Shown piece after piece: positions 32,384 to 43,453 of a stretch of DNA of 64,000 nt. Positions within the stretch are counted from its first letter, which is position 1, and every line of letters starts with the position of its first letter. Below the pieces are notes generated by a model that was given only the letters and a program-made list of their open reading frames with translations, had not been told where the DNA came from and did no database searches. Source of the stretch: Poronia punctata (Eukaryota; Ascomycota; Sordariomycetes; Xylariales; Xylariaceae); NCBI GenBank assembly GCA_022579005.1, contig MU401543.1, positions 62,001 through 126,000 on the forward strand. Direction: 5' to 3'. Made by a program: the position numbers and the translations under genes.

Positions 32384-35146
32384 TCATCGTTTGCCAAAAC
32401 GGAAGCGGATTTCGTCATCGCTATCATCGTCACTAGGGACAAGTGATACCACCTTCGACCTTTTTGATGCTTGCCCCTTCGCCGGTGCTGCTGTTGCTGG
32501 CCGCTTGCCTGTCCTCCGTGCTGACTGCGAGTTGTCTAAGCTGCTCTGCTGTGTCGTTGTCCGTTGCGACCTCGTCTGCGACATCCTTGTGCTTGCTGTC
32601 CCTCGAGCGGTGCCTCCGCGGGAGCTGGACGGGATTATGATATCATCGTCTTCCTCGTCGTCGTCTTCTTGCCCTTCACCCGTGCCGACATTTTCTTCCT
32701 CGCTGCTATCCACCGGTGGTACAATCTGCGCATTCTTCTGCCCACTACCACCAGTACGTGTATGGCTATTCGTCTCTTGCAATGGGGTCCGACCACGCGC
32801 CTGGGTCCGACTCTCTTGATTGTCCCGCCGCTGCTGACTCTCTTCGTCCTCAAGCCAATAATCGTCGCCGATACCAAAGCCCTTTGACTTGACCTCTTCG
32901 AGAGCGACAATGATCTTCTCGGCCCGGCGGCCTTGGGGCGCGCCGCGCTGCTGGAACTTTTTAAAGTTCTTTCGTCCGTTCCAGGAGGGATTCCACCGCC
33001 CATCTGCTATGTCTTGCTCGCGGGTGCGCACCTGTCGCGACTCTCGCAACGGCATGGATTCGACGATATGGAGACGGCGGATCTCAGTAAGATCCAAATC
33101 TCCCGGTTCCTCTTCAAGCTCCTCTCGCTCACGTTTCGCCCGCTGCTCTGCTTCCTCGCGGTGTTGACGGGCTAGCCCAAGAACGTCGATCTCTTTCTTG
33201 ACTTTCGGCTGCTTTATTCTGGTATCCGACTCCTCTATGACTGGAGGTGACGTCTCACGGCGCGGTACTGGTTCTTCGCCTGCAGCGATTCGGCGACGCT
33301 TTACTTGTGCAGCTGTGGGAGCAAAGTCATCCATAACATCTCCGACTTCGATAAAAGGCGGAGCTGGTCGCTTGCGTAATAGTGACTCTCCATTTGGCAC
33401 GCTGTTATCCCCCGCTGATTGTGACCCTTCTTGCGACACAAAGAGACCCCCCTGAGAAGACTCGACAGAGGCGACTGGTGGTCCTTTTGCGTCTACAACC
33501 ATTGGGACTGGTTCTTCTTGCGCGTCGTCGTCCAGTGAGATAGCGAATCCTCGAAAACGGGGTCTGATAGGGGCTCGACCTCTTCTACGGGTAGGTAGTG
33601 ATTCCTGAGATTGTGCTAGAGGCTCCGCTGGATCGACAGTCGCGGGTGCCTGTTCTTCTGTCTCAGCCACTACCGGTTGCTGTTTTGCTAACGGAGGTTG
33701 CACGTCAGTCGTATCAGGCTGTGACTCAAATTCCAGTGGCCGGCGAAGCGAACTCGCATCATTGTTTAATATAGCATCAAGAAATTCCTTCTGGTCGACC
33801 AGTCGATGATCCAGGCGTAGAGATATTGACCTAAAGAATTCGGCATACCACTCGGCGTTTGTTGACGAGCTGGGCATCCATTTCACAACGACCACGCCTC
33901 TTCCTTCGCTCCCATCTTCGAACTCCCCTAGCCCCTTTTCGCCCGCGATGCTTTTTACGTAACGTATAAAATCATCGATTTGGGTCTCGCCAGCAACCAC
34001 TTCGTGTAAGAGAGCTTTGCCTTTCCCGTTGGTAATAGGGGCAATCAGGCTCTGATGCTGTTTCTTGTCGTAGAATATAAAAGTGTAGCCATCGAAGAGC
34101 TGAGCCCGTGCTGGGTTAGGGGCAAATGCTTCTGGTGGTCTAGGGACTGGTTCTTCGCCTGGCGGGGGCAGAAAAACCATGGGATCGGGCCAGTTGGCCT
34201 CGAAATCTTGCTCAAGGGGACTGGTGGTCGCCCCGTTAGACTCTTCGGGCGAAGCAGCATGAGTAATGGCGTCCACGAAACCGTCGTTAACGATGTGTCT
34301 GCCATTGATCAGAGCTTGCAGACCTTTGGGTGTGTTGCGCTTCTTCGAAACGACATGTGTGGTAAGCTGAACATCGTATTCGGATAATAGCTTGATGTCG
34401 AGCTGCTCCAGGCTCTCGCGTAAGCGGGCGAAGGGATTGGTACGGAGTTGGTTGCTCGTAAACGAGAAGCTCAGGACGACAGGAAACCAGGTGATGCTAG
34501 GAGTGGAGATAGGTTAGCATTGTAATCACGGGCAGTTGCTCCTATGAGCTCCGAAGCTCGACAAAAATGCCAACGAGGAGCATGTGTGGGGTTTGGTACC
34601 GGAAGAGGGGTGGGAAAGAACCCATTTGAAGACTATTTGAATCCTGCGCCAAGGTGCACGTCTCGCCACGATACTTGTGCCCATTCACCTTAGTACCGCC
34701 TTTCGAGCCGAGATCCTCAATAGTGATACTTGAGCGACTCCCCATAACCTCCTGGTGTGATAGGCATCTGTCAGCAGGCAAGACATAACCAGCGAGCCGG
34801 GGGCGGGAAAAGTGTACAAAAACGCACGGCATGGCCCTTCTCAACTTCTGCAACACTTATCATCACATGTTTTCGAGAAACTCGCTCGGCGCCAGGACCT
34901 TGTATGGCAAGTTGCCCCGCTAAAGAGCTGTCAGAGACTAGCGAGAAACGAGATGACAAGGAGACGAGGCGGGGAATATAGGCATACGTTCAGCGACAGT
35001 TCGACCGAAAAGGTAGCGTTTTCCAGGCCGGAGCCATAGCCGTTTATCTGTTGAGAGTCAGTCAGAATCAGTGATGTTGTATTGCACACATGTAGCAAAT
35101 GAGACTCACGGCTTAGGGCTTCGCCTTCATTCTCAAGTATCCACAT
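32384..35146 (-). CDS. NBS1: NBS1/nibrin, MRN DNA-break repair complex subunit
   Basis: Five exons: 35110-35146, 34988-35047, 34828-34937, 34600-34751 and 32384-34496, 823 aa. N-terminal FHA domain (RLWLRPGKRYLFGRT at 15-29, SRKH at 53-56, LGSKGGTKVNG), then a BRCT region in exon 5 (ITWFPVVLSFSF, KKRNTPKGLQALINGRHIVN). A long acidic/basic disordered region follows, with the Mre11-binding NFKKF motif at about 630-634. The C-terminus ends in an acidic patch plus RFRFGKR, resembling the ATM/Tel1-recruiting tail. NBS1 (Xrs2 in yeast) brings Mre11-Rad50 to breaks and activates the Tel1/ATM checkpoint kinase in the nucleus. Introns of 62, 50, 76 and 103 nt were placed from GT/AG sites and frame; the exon 4 to 5 join uses GTACCA so that LFR runs into ITWFPVV. 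RAD50 lies 16.5 kb away on the same strand. Confidence 0.92.
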
Positions 35147-36557
35147 AGTTACGTAGACTGCCTATCGTGCTATGCCGTTCATTCTTCCCATCCAAGCTTA
35201 CGACCCCGTATCTTCCGCGGGTAAGTGCTTTTAACGATCTAGTCATGAGAAGCGCACGTGTGCAGTGCTAAAAGATGGAGAGGGATTATCTGCACTTAAC
35301 GCGTAGTAGACGCGTAAATTGTGAATATAGATCAGAATTCAGGCTCCCAAACTGAATCTACTCAGCCGCTAGCCACGCTATCACGTGATACCGGCTGTGT
35401 CTCCACATGTGATTAGCACTTCTAAAGTTCTACGAGTACACGTACGAGTATGTATTGCCATTTCCCCGGGGGTAAATTCCAAAAGGGCATGACGTTGGCA
35501 TCGTCTCTGCCGGAGGTATTATTGCAAAGACGTGGTGAGATCGCGCCGACTGAATTTTGATTTCACAATTCTCTGCTGCTGGCTAGATGTTTCATTCCAG
35601 CGCATAAATGAGTAATCGGAAGTACCTACACGTTCGGCACATATCGATTTGAGACATGTGTGCTAATCTGAAATTGGGTGCCCATAACTGGAGGCAGGAA
35701 AGAAATGCATATCACCTTGCATACGGACGGGAGGAGTCGATCCAAAAAAGACGCTGATGAACCACGTTATCTACACGGTACTCGTTACGAGCTTGAAGCG
35801 ACGAGGTGCCGGTGGAGATGTGAAGGCTGGGAAAACGCCAAGGCCGTCGCATATCCTCCGACGACTCCACCCTTATTCTCTCATCATGACATCATATGTA
35901 ATCCTTCCCCAATTCGAAGGCACTTTGAGGTTAAAGTCTCAACATCCACACCAGATACAACCAGGGATTGAGCCCAGTACCAACCAATCAGTGCGCCGTT
36001 CAACCCTCTAAAGACTGGAAAATACGCGAGATTCGCCCCGCCTCTACTGCAGATACTCCTAGTGTGCTAAAACATGATTCTGCTGAAGCCAGACATGGTA
36101 GGTATTGTCCCCAAATTCCGCTTCGAAGTTGCGAGTTCTACTAATCCCATCTGGGCTTCTTGGCCGGTAAAAGAGCATCGATGATCTACGAACAAGTCCC
36201 TAGTTCTATCCAGCCTCCTAAACTGAGCTTACGGTTCCTGGAGGCTGGAGGCTCCATTGTGCCTAGGTTAGGTTTAGCTGGATAGATCCCGTAGGTTCAT
36301 CGCATCAATGTCGTCACCACACTTTAGCAACCGACCAACCGTCATGGCCGTAGAATGTCGAGGCCCCCCTCCATATATGATTCGGCTTTATCCCACCGTT
36401 CCCAAGGTGTCCCTTTTAAAGTTTCCCACCGTCAAAGTTTAAACATCCATTACCCCTTGTCTCATCACTATAGCCAAACTCCTTGCACTAGGGTGTGTAC
36501 TTGGGATTCTGTTAGGAATCAGCACCATATAAGCGCATACACACCAGAGCACCACCA
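35147..36557. other. Intergenic region, NBS1 / small membrane protein
   Basis: 1.4 kb holding the NBS1 promoter at its left and that of the plus-strand gene at its right. TACGAGTACACGTACGAGTA at 35,431 carries two copies of the dispersed motif. Foldback words (CTATCCAGCCTCC and GGAGGCTGGAGG...GCTGGATAG) lie at about 36,206-36,285. Short ORFs near 35,680-36,010 show no support. Confidence 0.45.
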
Positions 36558-37145
36558 ATGGCGCCGGTCAGTTTTCCTCCGGCCGTTGACGGCACCTTCC
36601 GCCGCCTACTCGAAGCCAACGCAAGGTCAATCAGAGCCCTACCCGAGAGCATTACAAAGGTTCTCGCGGCAAGACAGTCGCCCGCCGATGAAACCAGCGA
36701 CGGCGATAGCGGTAACGGTGGCGGTGGCGGTGCCACCACTGGCACCAGCGGTACGCAAACAACGACACTTACCGGTGGCGCCATTGCCGGCATTGTTATT
36801 GGGTCTATAGCCGGTATTTTACTATTATGGTGGATCATCCGGTCATGTCAGAACATGGGGAACCCGGGCGGGTTCGGCACGACTATGGAGCCCGAGCGGG
36901 AGAAACCTCGCCGGTCCTCGGCCTACTATGATCCACCACGGCACCGGTCCCGTTCGCGCCACTCCGGCCACCATCATCATCACCACCATTCGCGGAGCCC
37001 AAGACGGGTTGAAGTCATACAACCAGTAGCCTATGCGCCCCGGGGAAGAAGCCCACAGGCACCCGCCGCCGCCTATTATGGAGGAAGGTCAAGTCACGAT
37101 GGGCGCCGGAGATCAAGCGACGCCCGCCGATACAGTGGCTACTAG
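36558..37145 (+). CDS. Small single-pass membrane protein with Ser/Arg/His-rich tail
   Basis: 195 aa, no intron. There is no signal peptide; residues 1-70 are polar and end in a Gly/Thr-rich stretch, then one membrane segment (GGAIAGIVIGSIAGILLLWW, about 74-95) followed by a basic cytoplasmic-type tail with RHRSRSRHSG, seven consecutive His and several RRSS/RSP phosphorylation-like sites. This layout recurs in fungal Mid2/WSC-like or uncharacterised membrane proteins, but no cysteine-rich or mucin ectodomain is present, so no specific role is assigned. ATG 36558 sits in ACCACCAATGG, a good context. Confidence 0.7.
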   Translation: MAPVSFPPAVDGTFRRLLEANARSIRALPESITKVLAARQSPADETSDGDSGNGGGGGATTGTSGTQTTTLTGGAIAGIVIGSIAGILLLWWIIRSCQNMGNPGGFGTTMEPEREKPRRSSAYYDPPRHRSRSRHSGHHHHHHHSRSPRRVEVIQPVAYAPRGRSPQAPAAAYYGGRSSHDGRRRSSDARRYSGY

Positions 37146-37867
37146 ACTTAGCATCCTTGCTACTTCTAGAAATATCAGGACCGCTACAGAATCATATCAC
37201 ACTTTTTCGAACGACGGCAGGACGAGACGAAGATTTTACTCGACGACATAGCACAGCACAAAGTTATGCCATCTCAAATATGATATGCTGGTGGTAGTAC
37301 CTATAACTATTTATGATACCTACGATTTGATAATGGGTTTAGAAGGGGTGGGATGATTTGGATGTACGTACGGATGACTTGCGACTTTATTCATTAAGTC
37401 GATAGCGGAATAATGGAGATTTGGAGTTTCAGGGGTTTTCCTATTACTGGAGCGCAATTCCATATGTTTATACCTAAGATATTTTCAACCGACAGGCGGT
37501 AATATTATGGATGGTAAAGAGCTCTCAAATGGGAAAGGATTTTGTTTTGATCATCGCTAAAAGGATACACAACAAACATAGTTACTGCCATGTTAAAAGG
37601 TTACTTTACAAATGCGCTTGATAGTATGGACTTCGTAATGTTTTTTGTATCACACCACCGTCGGTACACAACCCGCGAGGTCTATAATCTAGCTTCTCAT
37701 CAAACTCCTACGAGCCGCCCAAAAAGGGGCCCCCAGACTTCGGAGTGCAGCATCTATATGGACTTTTAGTACAAATGTGGAAAGCGCCTTGATTGTGATG
37801 GAAGCTGGGAAAATAAAATAAACGACTGGGTATATGTTGCGCTTGACAATGACAAACAAGGGAAATA
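37146..37867. other. Convergent intergenic region, membrane protein / NAT4
   Basis: About 720 bp with the 3' ends of both genes; no gene or repeat recognised. Confidence 0.5.
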
Positions 37868-38767
37868 TCAATCAGCTCCCTTTGATTCCACCTCAGTACT
37901 TGACTTTACGCTGCTCCCTACACGTTTACTCATGATGGCATAGTCCGGAATGTACTTCCTCCCATACCTCAGCTTTTTCGGCCGGGGAGAAATAGGATCA
38001 GTGGTGAAGCCATTCCTCCGGTAAAACGACATGGCTTTCTCATTACTGAGGAAGCAAGTCAACATGACTTTGCGAATTGGCGGGGTATTGGCGGCAACGG
38101 TCTCGGAAAAGGACATTAGTAGTTTTCCCAGACCGGTCCTGGAAAGAAACAATTAGTTTACCTATTAAAAAAAAATTACCCGTAACTGTTACGTTAAACC
38201 TACCCTTGTAGCTCAGGCTTCAGATGAATCTCATAAAGATAGAGAACCGGTTCCCCTTCCTCATACGTGGGCATGATGGATGTGAAGCCCTCGACAGTAC
38301 CAGTAGCGCCTTCTTCCGCGTCTTTCACCATGGTATACCGGAGTTCCCGGGACTTCATCTCGGCCATCTTCTTGGCGGGCTTCCAACCCGTAGACGGCGA
38401 GGCCTCGTAGTCGGCGCGACTGGACTCTTCGACGAGATCGTAGCATGCTTGGAGGTCTGCGGGTAACATATTCGGTGCCCCGACGAGGCTGATGGAATAT
38501 ATTTTCCTCGTCACGGGATGCGTCCATGACGTAGGGTATGAATCACTGTCGACACAATTAATGTCAATTTTGCAAAAAAGCCCCTGAGTCCCGGTCTGTC
38601 TGTCTCATGATCACCTCTTACCTAGGACATAGATGGTCTTTTATGAATTGGTCATCGCTCTTCTTATTGACCGTTTCGATTGGATCCGTGCCTTCTCGTT
38701 TCCGTTTTAGATTCTCGTTTGGGACAATTATACACATCTTATCGGCCGTGTGATCATCTGATGGCAT
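37868..38767 (-). CDS. NAT4: N-alpha-acetyltransferase 40 (NatD/Nat4), histone H4/H2A
   Basis: Exons 38622-38767, 38204-38545 and 37868-38138, 252 aa. GNAT fold: SISLVGAPNMLPADLQACYDL, GFTSIMPTYEEGEPVLYLYE and the acetyl-CoA loop QGTGLGKLLM, the last reconstructed across intron 2 (GTAGGT/TTCCAG), then VMLTCFLSNEKAMSFYRRNGF. Exon 1 supplies KRKREGTD (a likely nuclear signal) and KKSDDQFIKDHLCP; it joins SDSYPTSWTHPVTRKIYSIS through a 76-nt intron, the WTHP element being usual in this family. NatD acetylates the N-terminal serine of histones H4 and H2A. Two in-frame ATGs (38767 and 38737) are possible starts; the first is given. Confidence 0.88.
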
Positions 38768-39125
38768 AAGTAGGTGCTCGAGATAGTGGTAAACTTACAC
38801 GAAACGCGTTGGGAGTACGTATAGTATAGTATATATGGACTGTGTACGTACTGTGCCCGGGCTTGGTCGATGGATGTATTCTGTACTTTACAAGCCGTCT
38901 GGGAATACGAGCACCAAAAAGTACTTGCAGATAAGCCGTCAAAACCTTATCGAAGCTACAACTCTTGTAGGCAAGCATCTACACACAGCTGCCTCACTAC
39001 CGACAGTTACTCGTACCTGACCTTGATATAAAAAAAACACAATCGGATCAATATCTCCCTATGTGAAACCGTTTGAAAGCAATCTTTTACGGGGCATAGA
39101 GGCGATACATAACCCCCAATTCCAT
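38768..39125. promoter_or_regulatory. Divergent promoter region, NAT4 / LYR protein
   Basis: 358 bp between two divergent ATGs. Contains GTACGTA/TATAGTATA words near 38,815-38,835 and TACTCGTACC at 39,009. No recognised factor site. Confidence 0.45.
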
Positions 39126-39566
39126 ATGATATTCTTCCGAACCTCCACAATTGCCGTTCCTATCCGACGAAGCTATGCGACCGGTACGGCACGCAAAAGC
39201 CGGATAGGCCAGACTCTTAGTCTCGACCATGTTAGTAACCTATAAAAAGGACATTCCGACGACCACATTGAAAGCTTACACATGTTGTTTTTCCCTTGTA
39301 ATTTGTGTGTTTTGACTAAAAGTTGGTCTTTTATCGACAAAACTTTCCAGTTCCTCCAGCGCGCACGCGTCCTCGCTCTGTATCGAACCATATTGCGTGG
39401 TACCCGGCGCATCGCCGATCCGACCACTCGTGCCGAGACGCGCAGTTTCGCCCGCGCCGAGATCGAGCGTCGCCGAAACGTGACGGATCTGGACCACGTG
39501 CGGTATCTGTTATCTACCGGCAAGACGGAGTGGGAGAGTATGGAGCGGTATATCGACGGCATGTAA
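39126..39566 (+). CDS. LYR-motif mitochondrial protein (LYRM2-like)
   Basis: Exons 39126-39230 and 39351-39566, 106 aa. The N-terminus MIFFRTSTIAVPIRRSYATG is a typical mitochondrial presequence. Exon 2 carries the LYR motif at 45-47 (RARVLALYRTILRGTRRI), the conserved RAEIERRRNVTD and the C-terminal LSTGKTEWESMERYID. LYR proteins of the Complex1_LYR superfamily bind acyl-ACP and assist Fe-S or respiratory-complex assembly in the matrix. The intron (120 nt, GTTAGT/TTCCAG) joins LSLDH to FLQRARVL. The upstream in-frame GTG at 39063 is not a start. LYRM2 is the closest fit by memory; the exact subfamily is less sure. Confidence 0.85.
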
Positions 39567-39877
39567 TGTAGGTAGTTTCAGCTGTCCGCTGTTCCACATC
39601 AAAGATATTATCATCTCTCTATGACATGCCGACCTTGTATATATCATGTAAAATCCATCTTGTTCAGTGCCTGCTTGGTCTGGTCTTGAACATACGTAAT
39701 ACATTGATTGTCCTGGTTGTAATTTGTAATAATATACAAGCTCCGCCAAAAACCGAAGCATCCATTAACACCCGGCTTAAGCGATAGTCGAACCAACCCA
39801 TCATCTTCTCGTAATCTTCCGGATTGCAAGTTTGGTTATCTCTCCCTCCCCTATTCTTTCTTCCTTTCTCTTCCAGA
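39567..39877. other. Convergent intergenic region, LYR protein / bL36m
   Basis: 311 bp of 3' sequence between convergent genes; nothing distinctive. Confidence 0.5.
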
Positions 39878-40277
39878 TCACCCTTGACGCTGCTTATGTC
39901 TCGGATTCGCGCTGCAGATGATGTAAAGATGGCCCCGGTGTCGCTTCCCGGCTTTCCTTCGGACGACCTGTTATATGCCGTTCATCTTGTTAACATGTTT
40001 TCTGGTGAGAAGCCAAAAATCGTATTGACCGGTTCGATTTACTACGGACCTTGCAATGTTCGCACCGCTTCTTGACAGAACTTTGCACCTTCATTCCCCT
40101 CGTTTGTTGTTTGGGGATCGTGAGCGTCGCGGGACTGTAGAGCGCCGGTCTTTGCGTCCGTGTCTGGACGAGAGCATTGTGTGAAAAGTGTCGGGTTACG
40201 GAGGATGTCGAGAGTGCGGTGACGGGTTTGACGCGGAGAGATAGCGCTCTCAGTGACGAGATGAGCGAGGAAGACAT
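39878..40277 (-). CDS. Mitochondrial large-subunit ribosomal protein bL36m
   Basis: Exons 40050-40277 and 39878-39967, 105 aa. An amphipathic presequence (MSSSLISSLRALSLRVKPV) precedes a linker and the bL36 core: RGMKVQSSVKKRCEHCK in exon 1 continued by VVRRKAGKRHRG, LYIICSANPRHKQRQG in exon 2. The zinc ligands are C-x2-C (CEHC) plus the downstream Cys and His, as in bacterial L36. The 82-nt intron uses GTCCGT and ATAACAG, and lies exactly between the two CxxC-side strands. An in-frame ATG 40 codons upstream (40397) would bury the presequence, so 40277 is preferred. Confidence 0.92.
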
Positions 40278-40871
40278 ATTTTTCGACCTTGGAGTTTCTT
40301 CCGTATGGTCTGGGTTTCGGGGATGTTCGTCGGTTGGCTGGTGGTTGTTACTGTAAATGGCTTCGAGTTGTAAATGTATCGCTGGGATGAAAATCATGGT
40401 CTACCTGCTGGATTACTGAAGGTGGGCCCCATTGCGCTAGCTAGCATGCTAGTATATATGCATATGTAAGTACCGAGGACATTTAAATATCTACTAGGAA
40501 GCTCCAATCAGCAGTACGAGACAGCAACCACGTCCTCTCCTTTTAGCATCGATTAAATGTACGATGGCTAGTCGCAAGCCATATTATTTTGTAGCCTCTG
40601 AAGATGTTTGCAGCCAGTATCGTCGACGTACCCGAGCTGGATGTGTACATGGGATCCATCCTCAATGAAATTACTGATTATGACTTTTTGTTGATGATAT
40701 CCTTGCAAAATCCCGAATCTAATATTCTATCCCTGGTTACATCACCCTTTTCAACATGAGCCTCGCATACCGTGCAAATGTCAATACTTTTCCCATCACG
40801 CCGGAAAACGCCCAACTTTACCAACGCCGCTGCACACTATAGCCTTTCCCCGCCTCTACATGCATGACATT
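40278..40871. other. Intergenic region, bL36m promoter / ILV1 3' end
   Basis: 594 bp; the part next to 40,277 should hold the bL36m promoter. A GCTAGCTAGCATGCTAG self-complementary word is at 40,436-40,452. No gene. Confidence 0.45.
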
Positions 40872-42736
40872 TCAGCTTCGGAGGAATGTCTTAAACACCT
40901 GACTGTTAGTGCAGTCTTCCCAAGGATAGCCGATTTCCTTGAGTGATTTCTCGAGATCAGCTACCTCGCTGTCGGGACATTGGATGCCCGTCAAGACCTT
41001 GCCCACATCGCTTCCGCCATTGCGATATTGGAAGAGGCTGATGTTGAATCTGATACGTAGAGTATGTAAGAACTTCTCCAGGGCACCAGGCCGCTCGGGG
41101 AAATTAAACATATATAAACGTTCGTCTGCGACGTCGGATCGTCCGCCCACAAGATATCGTATGTGTGACTTAGCAAGCTCGTCGCCCGACAGGTCCGCCA
41201 CGTTCATCCCAGAGGCCATGATACGGTTCATGAGCGTCTGCAGTTCCGCTACCCTGTCGGTCGCCGCAGCCGTTAGGGATATACCGATGAGGACATTGGC
41301 GACCTCGTTTGTAGCATAGCGATACGAGAACTCCGTGACGGCATGTGGCATGACATGGTTGATGAGTTCCGCAAAAGCACCTGGTCGCTCGGGGATGGAT
41401 ACACATAAAAGTGCCTCCTTCCCCTCGCCGAGCGTAGCTCGCTCCGCCACGAACCGGAGCCGATCAAAATTCATGTTCGCCCCACTTGTGATGGCAATAA
41501 GACTTCGGGATGGATTGCTCGACGGGTTGGCGGCGACCCATTTCTTCAGGCCAGCGAGGGACAAGGCGCCTGCAGGTTCAACAATGGAACGGGTGTCCTC
41601 GAAGACATCTTTGATGGCAGCGCACGTTTCGTCCGTATTGACCTGGATAACTTCGTCGATAACCTCTTGGCATATGCGGAACGTCTCCTCTCCGACCGTC
41701 TTGACGGCCGCTCCATCGGCAAATATACCGACCTCTTTTAGCACTACTCGCTTTCCCTGCTGAAGTGACTGGACCATGGCATTGGCGTCTTCTGTCTCGA
41801 CCCCAATAATCTTGACATGGGGTGCTATTCTCTTCACGTATACTCCGATACCGGCGATAAGACCACCCCCGCCTACGCAACAGAAAATGGCTTCAAGTTT
41901 CTGAATGTTGGTCTGCCGCAAGAGCTCCATTCCTATTGTGCCCTGGCCGGCGATGACATATGGATCATCAAAGGGGGGGATATTGATGAGCCCGTGTTGC
42001 TGCTCTAGCCTTGCGCATTCTTCTTTGGCGGCATCGAAATCCTGACCATGCAGCACGACGCAGCCTCCCAGCCTAGAGACATTTTTGTGCTTTATGCTCG
42101 GTGTGCCTTTGGGCATGACGATGGTGGCAGGTATTTTGAGTAGTCGGGCGGAATAAGCCACACCCTGTGCATGATTTCCGGCGCTACAGGCCACGACGCC
42201 TTTCCAGCTAAGGCTTCGGTCGAGATGGGCCATCTTGTTGTAGGCGCCTCGTAGCTTAAAGCTAAAGACGGGTTGTTCATCTTCCCTCTTGAGAAGCACA
42301 TTACATTCGAGGCGATTAGAGAGATTCGTAGCGGGGGTTAAAGAGGTCTCCTTGCAGGCTTCGTAGACACGGGAGGTGAGGATCAAGCGGAGATACTGTT
42401 TTGCAGTCGGTTGTCATCAGTCAACCGTCCGTATCAATAAGGGATGAGAGCGTATAATTCAACTCGGCGGTGAAGGAGTGAAGGGCGGGTTGTGTCAAGA
42501 CGTACATCGGGATGACCATTCGGTAACATGAACTCTTCGGGAACGATGTCCCTAATCTTACTCCGTGTCGTATCGGAATCTGGATTTGGATTTGCGCTGT
42601 ACTCGGTCAAGGAGAGGCCGGATAACGAAGGTGCGCGAACAGGGTGTCCGGCTCCGCTGCCGGTACCGTTCACACCGTTTGTCGAGCCATTGACAGTGGT
42701 ATGCGCGTCTCCTTGAACCGCCGTTGCACTTGGCAT
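40872..42736 (-). CDS. ILV1: Threonine dehydratase (threonine deaminase), isoleucine synthesis
   Basis: Exons 42506-42736 and 40872-42395, 584 aa; 110-nt intron with GTACGT donor and AACAG acceptor. PLP-dependent enzyme converting L-threonine to 2-oxobutyrate, the first isoleucine step, usually mitochondrial. The PLP Schiff-base Lys is K124 in [12 protein letters not shown]; the phosphate-binding glycine loop GGGGLIAG is at 252-259. Two C-terminal ACT-like regulatory modules ([14 protein letters not shown] and [14 protein letters not shown], starting near residues 405 and 503) mark the isoleucine-inhibited, valine-activated biosynthetic form. The N-terminal 77 residues are low-complexity and not a classical presequence, so mitochondrial import is presumed from the family only. 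Confidence 0.95.
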
Positions 42737-43453
42737 CTTGTAAAGCTCGAAATTAACGACAAGTAGGAGAGTTTATCCGCTCAGTGAAGTAAGTTCAAGA
42801 TGACGGCAACATCAACGACAGCCAGGGATCCGTTATCTAAGAGATTTGGGAGTTTTATAGTGGGCCGAATCCTGAGTTGGCTGATTCATTCCCGATATCG
42901 GCAGAACATTGTTGTTCAAGAAGCATATCTCGACACATTGTTTAGTTTCTGCTGCTAGTGGTCTCTATCTATAGCGAAGGTGCGATGGTAAAATATAAAT
43001 ATTATAACTATGTCCCACAACCTGGGAGGTACAGGCCTTCATATACTTTATATATCACAAGATGTAGAGTTTCTTTGTTTTACTTGTGCAGCTTCTTTAC
43101 AAAACAGGCCCTTGAGCCTCAAGGTGGGGCACACTTTAACATCCCCGCGCGCCCCGATAGTGGCCTAGCTTCATCGACATACTCCACCATTATTGGGTGG
43201 GCTTACCCGGAACCGACCTAATCCTTTTAAGGATCCCGTACCTGACAATGCACAGTGCATGTGGCAGCTTAGACTAGCAGGTGGCTAAAGTCGGACATCA
43301 GGAACTGCCATTCGAGCAACCATCATTGAATAATCTCGACATTTTGAAGTCGAGGATTCTTTTCCAGAACCACCATCTATTTACCCACGACCCCGCCTTC
43401 CTTCCCAACACCATCCATATATCTTCTGCCAAGGGGACTTGAGAAATTTCATC
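42737..43453. promoter_or_regulatory. Divergent promoter region, ILV1 / RCF1
   Basis: 717 bp between divergent start codons. No Gcn4-type TGACTCA and no obvious TATA element was found by eye. AT-rich around 42,985-43,070. Confidence 0.45.

Noticed and set aside
35705..35971. ORF of about 89 codons in the NBS1 upstream region
   Set aside because: ATG-led and codon-like in places, but no homology recalled, no intron logic and it sits in a promoter interval.
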